A stretch of DNA of 19,967 nucleotides from JBQTIP01 sp052388025 (lineage in GTDB: Bacteria > Actinomycetota > UBA4738 > HRBIN12), in NCBI GenBank assembly GCA_052388025.1, contig JBQTIP010000173.1, forward strand, positions 1 through 19,967, given 5' to 3'. Below are positions 14,086 to 19,967 of the stretch, piece after piece. How positions within the stretch are numbered: position 1 is the first letter of the stretch; each line of letters opens with the position of its first letter. The position numbers were made by a program, and so were the translations under genes. A model generated the notes under the pieces. It was not told where the DNA came from and did not search any database. It saw nothing but the letters and a program-made list of their open reading frames with translations.

Positions 14086-15317
14086 CCGGCCTCCCCGGCG
14101 TCGATGGCGGCCTCGAGGGCCGCCAGCTTGCTCAGGCACTCGCGGTGCTCGGCGGAGGGATCGGAATCGGTCACGATCCCCGCGCCCGCCTGGAGACGGG
14201 CGACCCCGTCCGCGAGGACGATCATCCGGATGGCGATGCACGTATCGAAGGCACCGCCCGGAAGCGCATACCCGACCGCTCCCGCGTACGGGCCGCGGCG
14301 GTAGCCCTCCAGCTCCGAGATGATCTGCATCGCGCGCACCTTCGGAGCCCCGGTCACCGTTCCGGCCGGGAAGCAGGCGCGCAGGAGATCGAACGGCGCG
14401 ATGCCCGGCCCCAGCTCGCCCACCACCTCCGAGACCAGATGCGTGACGTGGGAGAAGCGCTCCGGCTGGAGGAACCGCTCCACGCGTACCGTCCCGGGGA
14501 GGCAGACCCGGGAGAGGTCGTTCCGGCCGAGGTCGACCAGCATGACGTGCTCGGCACGGTCCTTCTCCGAGGCGAGCAGACGCTCCACGTCGCCGTCTCC
14601 TCGCGGGGCGGTCCCGGCGATCGGGTTGACGCTGGCCCGTCTGCCCTCGAGCTTCACCAGGGTCTCCGGGGACGAGCCGATCAGCGACAGGCCTCCGAGC
14701 TCTAGCAGGAAGAGGTAGGGAGACGGATTGATCCGCCTGAGGCTCCGATAGAGATCCACCGCGGATGCGCCCGTCCTTCGCTCGGCACGTTGCGACAAAA
14801 CGATCTGGTAGGCGTCTCCGGCCCGGATGTGCTCCTTTGCCCTTCGCACGGCCGACTCGTAGCGAGCCCGGGACGGGAGGCGCAGGGTCCGGCCACTCGC
14901 CCGGCGGCAGGGCCGGATGGGCGGAGGCAGCGGGGCGCCCAGCCGCCCGACGATCCCCTCCCGATCGCCGGCGATCACCTCCGCCACGTTCGCGGCGTGG
15001 TCGAACCTGAGCATGCCCTCCGAGACGACGAAGCGGCTCTCGGGGGCGTCCGGGCCATCCTCGGGGAGGCGGACGGGCTCGAGCTTCGCGATGTGGTCGT
15101 AGCCGAGGTAGCCGACGACCGCGGCTCCGGCCGCGAGCTCCCGCTCGGCTTCCTCGAAGCCTACGAGGCGGGAGCCCCACCCCACGAAGCTGTAGCGGCC
15201 CAGCCGGCCCTGGTCGACGGACTCGAGCAGGAAGCTCGGGCCCGAGTCGCGCACGCGAAGGTACGCCCCCAAGGGGGTGATGAGATCGGTGTGGATGTCG
15301 GTATCGCTCGTGATCAT
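14082..15317 (-). CDS. trpE: Anthranilate synthase component I
   Basis: Converts chorismate to anthranilate with ammonia from TrpG. The 411-residue protein carries the tryptophan feedback motif LLES at 30-33 (FLLESVDQGRLGRYSFVG), so the enzyme should be inhibited by tryptophan. The chorismate-binding half is clear: GDAYQIVLSQR, PSPYLFLL, GSSPETLVKL, AGTAPRG, EHVMLVDLGRNDLSRV, FPAGTVTGAPKVRAM and AGAGIVTDSDP. It is about 80-100 residues shorter than typical TrpE, the loss being in the N-terminal regulatory half. The ATG at 15317 has GGAG about six bases upstream and lies 12 bases after the attenuator T-run. First structural gene of the operon. The LLES motif and operon context favour TrpE over PabB. 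Confidence 0.96.
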   Translation of the reverse strand: MITSDTDIHTDLITPLGAYLRVRDSGPSFLLESVDQGRLGRYSFVGWGSRLVGFEEAERELAAGAAVVGYLGYDHIAKLEPVRLPEDGPDAPESRFVVSEGMLRFDHAANVAEVIAGDREGIVGRLGAPLPPPIRPCRRASGRTLRLPSRARYESAVRRAKEHIRAGDAYQIVLSQRAERRTGASAVDLYRSLRRINPSPYLFLLELGGLSLIGSSPETLVKLEGRRASVNPIAGTAPRGDGDVERLLASEKDRAEHVMLVDLGRNDLSRVCLPGTVRVERFLQPERFSHVTHLVSEVVGELGPGIAPFDLLRACFPAGTVTGAPKVRAMQIISELEGYRRGPYAGAVGYALPGGAFDTCIAIRMIVLADGVARLQAGAGIVTDSDPSAEHRECLSKLAALEAAIDAGEAG

Positions 15318-15329
15318 CTGCTCTCCGCC

Positions 15330-15364
15330 AAAACTAAAGAGACCCTCCGGGTTCGGAAGGTCTC
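15330..15364 (-). terminator. trp attenuator: intrinsic terminator in the trp leader
   Basis: Read on the minus strand, GAGACC-T-TCCG-AACC-CGGA-G-GGTCTC forms a hairpin of 10 base pairs with one mismatch and a four-base loop (15364-15339). It is followed at once by TTTAGTTTT (15338-15330), an almost pure U tail. It stands between the leader peptide gene and trpE, where only regulated termination makes sense. Its 5' arm shares three bases (15362-15364) with the antiterminator stem, so the two structures compete. Confidence 0.85.
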
Positions 15365-15425
15365 GAGTGGAGCGGGCTATGTGTGCGGCTACGTCAGGTC
15401 ACGACGTGCTCCCGCCCCACCCGAG
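15362..15425 (-). promoter_or_regulatory. trp antiterminator stem
   Basis: On the minus strand CTCGGGTGGGGCGGG (15425-15411) can pair with CCCGCTCCACTCGAG (15376-15362): 15 consecutive pairs, two of them G-U. The 5' arm lies within the leader peptide coding region just after the Trp codons, and the 3' arm takes the first GAG of the terminator. A ribosome that reaches the leader stop would cover the 5' arm and let the terminator form. One stalled at an early Trp codon would leave it free. A smaller competing hairpin, CGCCC(7-base loop)GGGCG at 15429-15413, could act as the pause structure. Confidence 0.75.
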
Positions 15426-15462
15426 GGCGCCAGGCCCACTGCCAGTTCAGGACGAGAGACAT
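15394..15462 (-). CDS. trpL: trp operon leader peptide
   Basis: A 22-codon reading frame running ATG to TGA just upstream of the attenuator. Residues 6-11 read NWQWAW, giving three Trp codons (TGG at codons 7, 9 and 11) within five codons, an enrichment expected only of a tryptophan-sensing leader peptide. The stop codon lies 18 bases before the 3' arm of the antiterminator. There is no Shine-Dalgarno sequence, but the promoter -10 ends nine bases before the ATG, so the message should start about three bases upstream and be effectively leaderless. The peptide has no function beyond being translated: scarce charged tRNA-Trp stalls the ribosome and favours antitermination. Confidence 0.88.
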   Translation of the reverse strand: MSLVLNWQWAWRPRVGREHVVT

Positions 15463-15471
15463 CGTTGGCGG

Positions 15472-15500
15472 AGCATAGGGTGAGATCGTCGAGCAGTCAA
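15472..15500 (-). promoter_or_regulatory. trp operon promoter
   Basis: On the minus strand TTGACT (15500-15495) and TATGCT (15477-15472) are separated by exactly 17 bases, close to the sigma-70/HrdB-type consensus. The predicted transcription start is about 15465, three bases before the leader peptide ATG. No obvious operator palindrome overlaps it. Confidence 0.75.
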
Positions 15501-15542
15501 CCCCGGTCCTAGTAGAGTCTGCGGGCTAAGCGAGCCATCCGG

Positions 15543-15581
15543 CGCGTGCCCTTGCTCGTGCGGCGAGGATCCGAGCACGCG
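15543..15581 (+). other. Inverted repeat in the 5' leader of the methionine-synthase genes
   Basis: CGCGTGC (15543-15549) is perfectly complementary to GCACGCG (15575-15581). Inside, CTCG (15555-15558) can pair with CGAG (15564-15567) around a five-base loop. The structure ends about ten bases before the AGGAGGA ribosome binding site (15591-15597). It has no T-run, so it is not a terminator. It could be a protein-binding palindrome or a structured leader. I see no conserved cobalamin- or SAM-riboswitch core. Confidence 0.4.
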
Positions 15582-15610
15582 TTCTGGATCAGGAGGACCC
15601 TGCAATTCCC

Positions 15611-16573
15611 ATGACGAAGCGAATCGCCGCATACCAGCACGGGATTTACCCTCGGTCCGACGAGGTGGTCACGGCAACTCGAGGTTTCGAGCGTGGCCGG
15701 ACGTCGCCGGAGGAGGTCGATCTCGCCTTCGAGGCCGACCGGGAGGACTTCATCCGGGTCCAGCGGGAGGCGGGCCTGGACTACTTCTCCGACGGGCTCC
15801 TGCGCTGGCAGGACATCTTCCGGCCGCTCGTCGGGATCTGCGAGGGACTCGATGCCAGGACCCTGGTCCGGTGGTTCGACAACAACTCCTTCTTCCGGGC
15901 CCCCGAGCCGGTCGGCGCCCTGAGGCTTGCCGCCCAGGTGCCTCAGGAGATGGAAGGCGACGCCGACCTGCCGGAGCCGAAGATGGCCACCCTCCCCTCC
16001 CCGTACCTATTGTCCCTGGCGGCCCAGTGGGACGGCGACCGGAACGGCCTCATCGGCGACCTGTCCCGCGAGGTCCTGGCACCGGTTGCCCGGGAGCTGG
16101 TTGGACGGGGCTACCGTCTGCTCCACCTTCAGGAGCCCTGGCTGGTCTACTTCGGCATCGAAGCCGGGGCCTGGGGCGAGCTCGAGAAGGCCCTAGGCCT
16201 GATCAGGGAGGCCACGCAGGGGGCCACCCTCGTCCTCCACACGTACTTCGGCGACGCCGGCCCGTATGTGGACCGCCTAAGGGCCCTCCCGGTCGATGCC
16301 GTGGGGATCGACTTCGTGCAGACCGACCTCGATTCCCTAGGCACGAGCTGGGAGGTCGGCCTTCTCGCCGGGGTCCTCGACGGGCGGAGCTCTCCCGTCG
16401 AATCCGCGGAAGGGACGGTCGACTTCGTCCGGAGGGTCGCCGAGGCCGTGGAGCCGCCCTCTCTGTTCGTCTCCTCCAACTGCGAGCTCGAGTTCCTCCC
16501 CAGGAACGTGGCCGCGCAGAAGGTTCTCCGCGTGGGAGAGGTGGCCGCGCGGCTGAAGGAGCAGCTGCCATGA
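15611..16573 (+). CDS. MetE N-terminal-domain-like protein (one half of a split methionine synthase)
   Basis: A 320-residue TIM-barrel protein resembling the N-terminal half (PF08267-like) of cobalamin-independent methionine synthase. The strongest match is HTYFGDAGPYVDRLRALPVD (210-229), like the TYFGD...LPVD of MetE N-domains. It is followed by VLDGRSSP (255-262) for MetE's VVDGRN-type stretch, and VSSNCELEFLPRNV (288-301) for SPSCSLLHVPVDL. In full-length MetE this half helps bind the polyglutamyl folate and packs against the catalytic half. The second zinc-ligand position is Tyr212 rather than Cys, as in N-domains, so it is not expected to be catalytic alone. The ATG has AGGAGGA 13 bases upstream, slightly far. 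It overlaps the next gene by four bases. A divergent MetE-like paralogue is the alternative. Confidence 0.8.
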   Translation: MTKRIAAYQHGIYPRSDEVVTATRGFERGRTSPEEVDLAFEADREDFIRVQREAGLDYFSDGLLRWQDIFRPLVGICEGLDARTLVRWFDNNSFFRAPEPVGALRLAAQVPQEMEGDADLPEPKMATLPSPYLLSLAAQWDGDRNGLIGDLSREVLAPVARELVGRGYRLLHLQEPWLVYFGIEAGAWGELEKALGLIREATQGATLVLHTYFGDAGPYVDRLRALPVDAVGIDFVQTDLDSLGTSWEVGLLAGVLDGRSSPVESAEGTVDFVRRVAEAVEPPSLFVSSNCELEFLPRNVAAQKVLRVGEVAARLKEQLP

Positions 16574-17757
16574 CCGCCGACGAGCGGGACCTGACCTCTA
16601 TGCCACTGCTCACCCACGAGGTCGGCTCCCTGGACAAGTTCGGCTGGAGGGTCAAGGCCGCCTCCGGCAAGAAGGTAGACCAGAAGGACATCGAGGAGGC
16701 CAGGTCCTGGGGCGAGCGAGTGGGGGTGAAGGGCTACGAGGAGCTGATCGAGCTCCTCAAGCGGACACCCCTCACGACCAAGGAGCAGAAGGACGAGGTC
16801 AAGCGGTGGTCGAGCCGCTACGGCCTGGGCATGCAGGAGTTGGCCGGGCTGGACGTGGTCTACGACGGCGAGCAGCAGCGGAGCGAGATGTACGCCTGGG
16901 CCGTGGCCCACACGGACGGGTTCGAGTGGCGGGGCAGCGTGCGGGCCTTCGACAACAAGTACTACTCGAAGGCGGCCGTGATCGGCCCCCTCTCGCTCAA
17001 GGAGCCCTACCACAGCGAGGAGTTCGCCTTCCTGAAACGCGTCGCTCGGGCCGAGCTGAAGGTTCCCATCACGGGGGCCTACACGATCGCCGACTGGAGC
17101 TTCGACGAGCACTACTTCGAGGACCACGACCTCCACCACCGCCACGCAGAGCGGAAGGCGAAGCGCCGCGAGGCCCGGCGTCGGTTCATCCTGGACGTGG
17201 CCCGGAACATGATCCGGCCCAACCTGGAGGCCCTCGTCGGACTGGGGGCCCGATGGATCCAGCTCGACGAACCGGGCGGGAGCACCGACCCGCGCGAGCT
17301 CGACCTCTTCGCTGAGAGCTTCAACGAGAGCGTCCGAGGAATCACGGCCGTGTTCTCGACGCACCTGTGCTTCTCCGACTACAACCTCTTCTTCCCCGGC
17401 ATCGAGGCCATGACGGCCTGCCGACAGTTCGCGGTGGGCTTCGCCAACTACGACAGCCGGGAGCTCGGCGTCTCCGACGAGGCCCGGCCCGGCTACCAGG
17501 TCATCAGGAAGTTCCGGGACCTGCCATACCGGCCCTCGCTCGGGCTCGGGGTGATCGACATCCACACGGACTTCATCGAGCCTCCCGAGCTGGTCCGGGA
17601 CCGGATCCTGTACGCGGTCGACGTATTCGGCGACCCCGGCCGGATCCAGATCACTCCCGACTGTGGCCTCCGCACGCGGTCGTGGGAGGTGGCCTACCGG
17701 AAGCTCCAGAACATGGTGGAGGGCACCCAGCTATCGAAGAAGGCCCTCGGCCTTTAA
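16570..17757 (+). CDS. MetE C-terminal-domain (catalytic) protein, cobalamin-independent methionine synthase type
   Basis: A 395-residue protein matching the catalytic half (PF01717) of MetE, which transfers a methyl group to homocysteine. Visible are LLTHEVGSL (13-21), DGEQQRSEM (99-107, homocysteine-site Glu101), TIADWSF (172-178), IQLDEPGG (230-237, Asp233), the zinc motif STHLCFSDYN (His265, Cys267), VIDIHTDF, and ITPDCGLRTRSWE with Cys365. The fourth zinc ligand, a Glu 22 residues after the HxC cysteine in E. coli MetE, is not found: the segment reads QFAVGFANYD. The ATG overlaps the upstream stop (ATGA), so both halves are made together. The pair totals 715 residues, close to one-piece MetE (about 750). 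It could instead be a folate-independent core methionine synthase. Confidence 0.85.
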   Translation: MTADERDLTSMPLLTHEVGSLDKFGWRVKAASGKKVDQKDIEEARSWGERVGVKGYEELIELLKRTPLTTKEQKDEVKRWSSRYGLGMQELAGLDVVYDGEQQRSEMYAWAVAHTDGFEWRGSVRAFDNKYYSKAAVIGPLSLKEPYHSEEFAFLKRVARAELKVPITGAYTIADWSFDEHYFEDHDLHHRHAERKAKRREARRRFILDVARNMIRPNLEALVGLGARWIQLDEPGGSTDPRELDLFAESFNESVRGITAVFSTHLCFSDYNLFFPGIEAMTACRQFAVGFANYDSRELGVSDEARPGYQVIRKFRDLPYRPSLGLGVIDIHTDFIEPPELVRDRILYAVDVFGDPGRIQITPDCGLRTRSWEVAYRKLQNMVEGTQLSKKALGL

Positions 17758-17794
17758 GGCGCGGAGCCCCTCAGGCGATTGATAGGGTGAGCCG

Positions 17795-19045
17795 GTGGGC
17801 AGCTTCTGGCACTCGTTCGCGGACATGTTCGCCTTGGAGACCAACGGCGAGCTCGTCATCGACCGCGCAGATGGCGTGCACGTCTGGGACGACCGCGGGC
17901 GCCGGTACCTCGACGCGACCGCATCGCTCTGGTACTGCAACGTCGGATACGGACGGGAGGAGATCGCGGAGGCCGCCGCCACCCAGATGCGCCGCCTCCC
18001 GGCGTACTCGACCTTCGGCGCTCTCTCCAACCGCCCGGCCATCCGGCTCGCCGAGCGCGTGGCCGCGTTTGCGCCCGTCGAGGGCAGCAAGGTCTTCCTG
18101 ACAAGCGGTGGCTCCGACTCCGTGGACACGGCGGCCAAGATGGCCCGACGCTTCTGGCAGCTCGCCGGGCAGCCCGACCGGACGGCCTTCCTCACCCGCG
18201 AGGGCGCCTACCACGGCATGCACATCGCCGGCACGAGCCTTGCCGGCATCGACGCGAACGCCGCCGGCTACGGGACGCTCGTCGGCGACGTGGTGCGCGT
18301 GGCATGGGACTCGGCCCAGGCCCTGCGGAACGCCATCTCACAGGCCACCCCCGAGCGCGTGGCGGCCTTCTTCTGCGAGCCGGTGATCGGCGCCGGCGGC
18401 GTGCTCGCGCCGCCCGAGGGATACCTGGCGGAGGTCAGGGAGATCTGTCGCGAGACCGGGGTGTTGTTCGTCGCCGACGAGGTCATCACGGGGTTTGGGC
18501 GGCTGGGCGACTGGTTTGCGAGCGGCCGATTCGGCCTGGAGCCCGACCTCATCACGTGCGCGAAGGGCATCACGAGCGGCTACCTGCCCGCGGGAGCGGT
18601 CATCGCCGCCCCGTGGGTCGCCGAGCCGTTCTGGCGCGAGGGCGCCGGGATGTGGCGCCACGGCTACACGTACGCGGGACACGCCACGGTCGCGGCCGCC
18701 GCGCTCGCCAACCTCGACATCATCGAGCGCGAGGGCCTGACGAAGCGCGGGCTGCAGCTCGAAGCGGACCTGGCCACGGCGCTGGCGCCGCTCGCCGGCC
18801 ACGAGCTAGTCGAGGAGGTCCGGGCGGGATGCGGCGCGCTGGCCGCGGTGCAGCTATCGAGAGGGGCCATCGCCGCCGACCCGAAGCTCCCCGCCCGCGC
18901 CGTCGCGGCCTGCCGCGAGGCCGGGATCCTTACCCGAGCGCTCGCGACGGGTGCCCTGCAAGTGTCTCCGGCACTCGTCATCGACGACGCCGCATTACAT
19001 GAGTTGCGCCAGGGCCTCACCGCGGCCCTCGATACCCTTGCCTAG
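17795..19045 (+). CDS. Class III PLP aminotransferase
   Basis: A fold-type I omega-aminotransferase of 416 residues, a normal length. Signatures are SLWYCNVGYGR (44-54), the phosphate-cup TSGGSDS (103-109), Tyr139-His140 in AYHGMH stacking on PLP, Asp228 in FVADEVITGFGR, Schiff-base Lys257 in ITCAKGITSGYLP, YTYAGHATVAAAAL and the carboxylate-binding Arg381 in ILTRAL. The general form resembles beta-alanine/taurine/omega-amine:pyruvate transaminases; the amino donor cannot be decided from sequence alone. The start is GTG 17795 with AGGGTGA about five bases upstream. It lies 37 bases after the MetE-like gene and is probably cotranscribed with it. Its TAG shares a CTAG palindrome with the stop of the convergent gene. 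Confidence 0.92.
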   Translation: MGSFWHSFADMFALETNGELVIDRADGVHVWDDRGRRYLDATASLWYCNVGYGREEIAEAAATQMRRLPAYSTFGALSNRPAIRLAERVAAFAPVEGSKVFLTSGGSDSVDTAAKMARRFWQLAGQPDRTAFLTREGAYHGMHIAGTSLAGIDANAAGYGTLVGDVVRVAWDSAQALRNAISQATPERVAAFFCEPVIGAGGVLAPPEGYLAEVREICRETGVLFVADEVITGFGRLGDWFASGRFGLEPDLITCAKGITSGYLPAGAVIAAPWVAEPFWREGAGMWRHGYTYAGHATVAAAALANLDIIEREGLTKRGLQLEADLATALAPLAGHELVEEVRAGCGALAAVQLSRGAIAADPKLPARAVAACREAGILTRALATGALQVSPALVIDDAALHELRQGLTAALDTLA

Positions 19046-19967
19046 TTCCTAAGCCACTGCACCCAGGAAGCGACCGACGGGACGCCGGCGGAGCTCACGA
19101 CGAAGAGCATGTACCAGCCCGGCGGGGCCTCGTTCCCGTCAGCGGGCGCCGTTGCCTGGAGCTCGCCGTCCCCGGCGGCGAACGCGAGGTCGACGTAGCG
19201 CTGGTCGAAGTTGACGCCGTGCGTCGCCGATCCCGGCTTGATCAGCGCCACGCGCGCGATGTCGGCGGCGTCGGGTGTGGCGATCGTGAACCCCTGCCCG
19301 TAGGCGACGCCGGAGGGCGCTGAGGCGATCGTCGGGCGCGGCCCCTTGAAGAGGTACGGCGGCGAGTAAATCTCCCCCGTCTCGGCATAGAGGCCGTTGT
19401 CCTGGCCGGCCGAGAGCACCCGGCCGTCCGGCAGCAGCACCGCCGTCGAGTGGTACATCCGGCCCGCGACCTGGGAGGCCATCTCGGTCCAGGTCCCGGT
19501 CGCCGGGTCGTACAGCTCGGCCTCGCGGACGGGGTCGTTGTAGGAGCCGCGCTGCCCGCCCCCCACCACCAGCATCGTGCCGTCCGGGAGCAGCACCGCG
19601 TTCAGGTGCTTCCTCGCCTGATGCATGGGGGCCGTGTCCTCCCAGCTCGGGTACGGTTCGGAGAGGTCGATGATCTCCGCCGTTTGGGTCGGCGGGCTCC
19701 CTCCCCCGACAGCGAGCACGCGGTCCAACCCCGGGAGTAGGACCGAGGCCCCCGAGTACCGGTCGGACTCGTTCATGTCGTCGACGAACCACCACGTCGC
19801 GGACGCCGGATCCAACATCCTGGTCGCCTGCGGCTCACCCGCCCAGAAGACGTCGCCGCTCGGCAGCACGAACATCCGTGGGTACAGGTCCATGTGCATG
19901 TTCGCGCTGGCGGGGAGCCGCGAGATCCGTCCGTTGGCCGGGTTGTATCGCTCCACCCACTTGATCG
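19042..19967 (-). CDS. Galactose/glyoxal oxidase-like Kelch protein (5' end beyond window)
   Basis: The C-terminal part, about 307 residues, of a Kelch-repeat propeller followed by the DUF1929-type beta-sandwich of galactose/glyoxal oxidases. These oxidise an alcohol or aldehyde with a copper centre and release hydrogen peroxide. Repeats such as VLLPDGTMLVVGGG and VLLPDGRVLSAGQ are clear. Copper-ligand positions visible are the Tyr-His pair in GRMYHST (19450-19455) and a C-terminal His in SATHGVNFDQR (19219-19221). EIYSPPYLFKGPRP marks the junction to the final domain. The frame is still open at the window edge; a GTG at 19956 is only an internal codon. The N-terminal cross-linked Cys and signal peptide cannot be checked. 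Copper oxidase activity is therefore likely, not shown. Confidence 0.85.
   Translation of the reverse strand, partial: IKWVERYNPANGRISRLPASANMHMDLYPRMFVLPSGDVFWAGEPQATRMLDPASATWWFVDDMNESDRYSGASVLLPGLDRVLAVGGGSPPTQTAEIIDLSEPYPSWEDTAPMHQARKHLNAVLLPDGTMLVVGGGQRGSYNDPVREAELYDPATGTWTEMASQVAGRMYHSTAVLLPDGRVLSAGQDNGLYAETGEIYSPPYLFKGPRPTIASAPSGVAYGQGFTIATPDAADIARVALIKPGSATHGVNFDQRYVDLAFAAGDGELQATAPADGNEAPPGWYMLFVVSSAGVPSVASWVQWLRN

Noticed and set aside
14086..15180. Longer N-terminus for trpG
   Set aside because: The extra 365 codons are a shadow of trpE; TrpG begins at the conserved LLVDNYDSFTYN.
15430..15450. Cobalamin-riboswitch-like bases (GCCCACTG) upstream of methionine genes
   Set aside because: The bases are explained by the Trp codons of the leader peptide on the other strand, and no other part of the cobalamin riboswitch core is present.
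1..19967. Search for CRISPR arrays, tRNA or rRNA genes, insertion sequences, phage or integrase genes
   Set aside because: No regularly spaced repeats, no cloverleaf-like sequences, and no transposase or integrase motifs were seen on either strand.

Overview
The window is GC-rich throughout (about 70% by eye) and tightly packed. It uses many GTG and TTG starts, has 1- to 4-base gene overlaps, and shows apparently leaderless promoters (TAGAAT, 7 bases, start codon). It also carries a deazaflavin (F420)-type oxidoreductase and a Mycobacterium-like two-gene 2-oxoacid:ferredoxin oxidoreductase. Together these suggest a chromosomal segment of an uncultured, probably deep-branching member of the Actinomycetota. 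The phylum is an inference; no rRNA or tRNA is present to confirm it. I see no mobile element, CRISPR array, tRNA or attachment site, and no gene-free stretch longer than 300 bases.

Layout. (1) 33-2189 (+): a thiolase and a secretory/membrane protein of unknown role. (2) 2198-3573 (-): a five-gene run of small proteins: atypical receiver domain, zinc-ribbon protein, 75-aa protein, 35-aa membrane peptide and F420-type oxidoreductase. (3) 3706-4398 (+): an aquaporin. (4) 4420-4608 (-): a small zinc-finger-like protein. (5) 4714-5913 (+): a cysteine desulfurase-family enzyme. (6) 5906-8862 (-): KorA/KorB. (7) 8927-9457 (-): a cyclic-nucleotide-binding-domain protein. (8) 9491-15500 (-): a complete tryptophan operon, trpL-E-G-D-CF-B-A, with promoter, leader peptide, antiterminator and terminator all visible. 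(9) 15611-19045 (+): a split cobalamin-independent methionine synthase (MetE N-terminal and C-terminal domains as separate overlapping genes), then a class III aminotransferase. (10) 19042 to the window edge (-): the 3' part of a galactose/glyoxal oxidase-like Kelch protein.

How it works together. The trp genes convert chorismate to tryptophan and overlap almost continuously, so they form one transcription unit. Its leader encodes a 22-residue peptide with three Trp codons in a five-codon span, followed by two mutually exclusive RNA hairpins, which is classic ribosome-mediated attenuation. The cyclic-nucleotide-binding protein starts 33 bases after trpA, and korA-korB follow 64 bases later with no visible terminator, so read-through from trp into kor is possible. 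The methionine-synthase pair diverges from the trp promoter. The most distinctive items are the complete trp attenuator, the split MetE with an apparently missing zinc-ligand glutamate, the small-protein cluster around a degenerate receiver, and an aquaporin with a plant-TIP-like selectivity filter.
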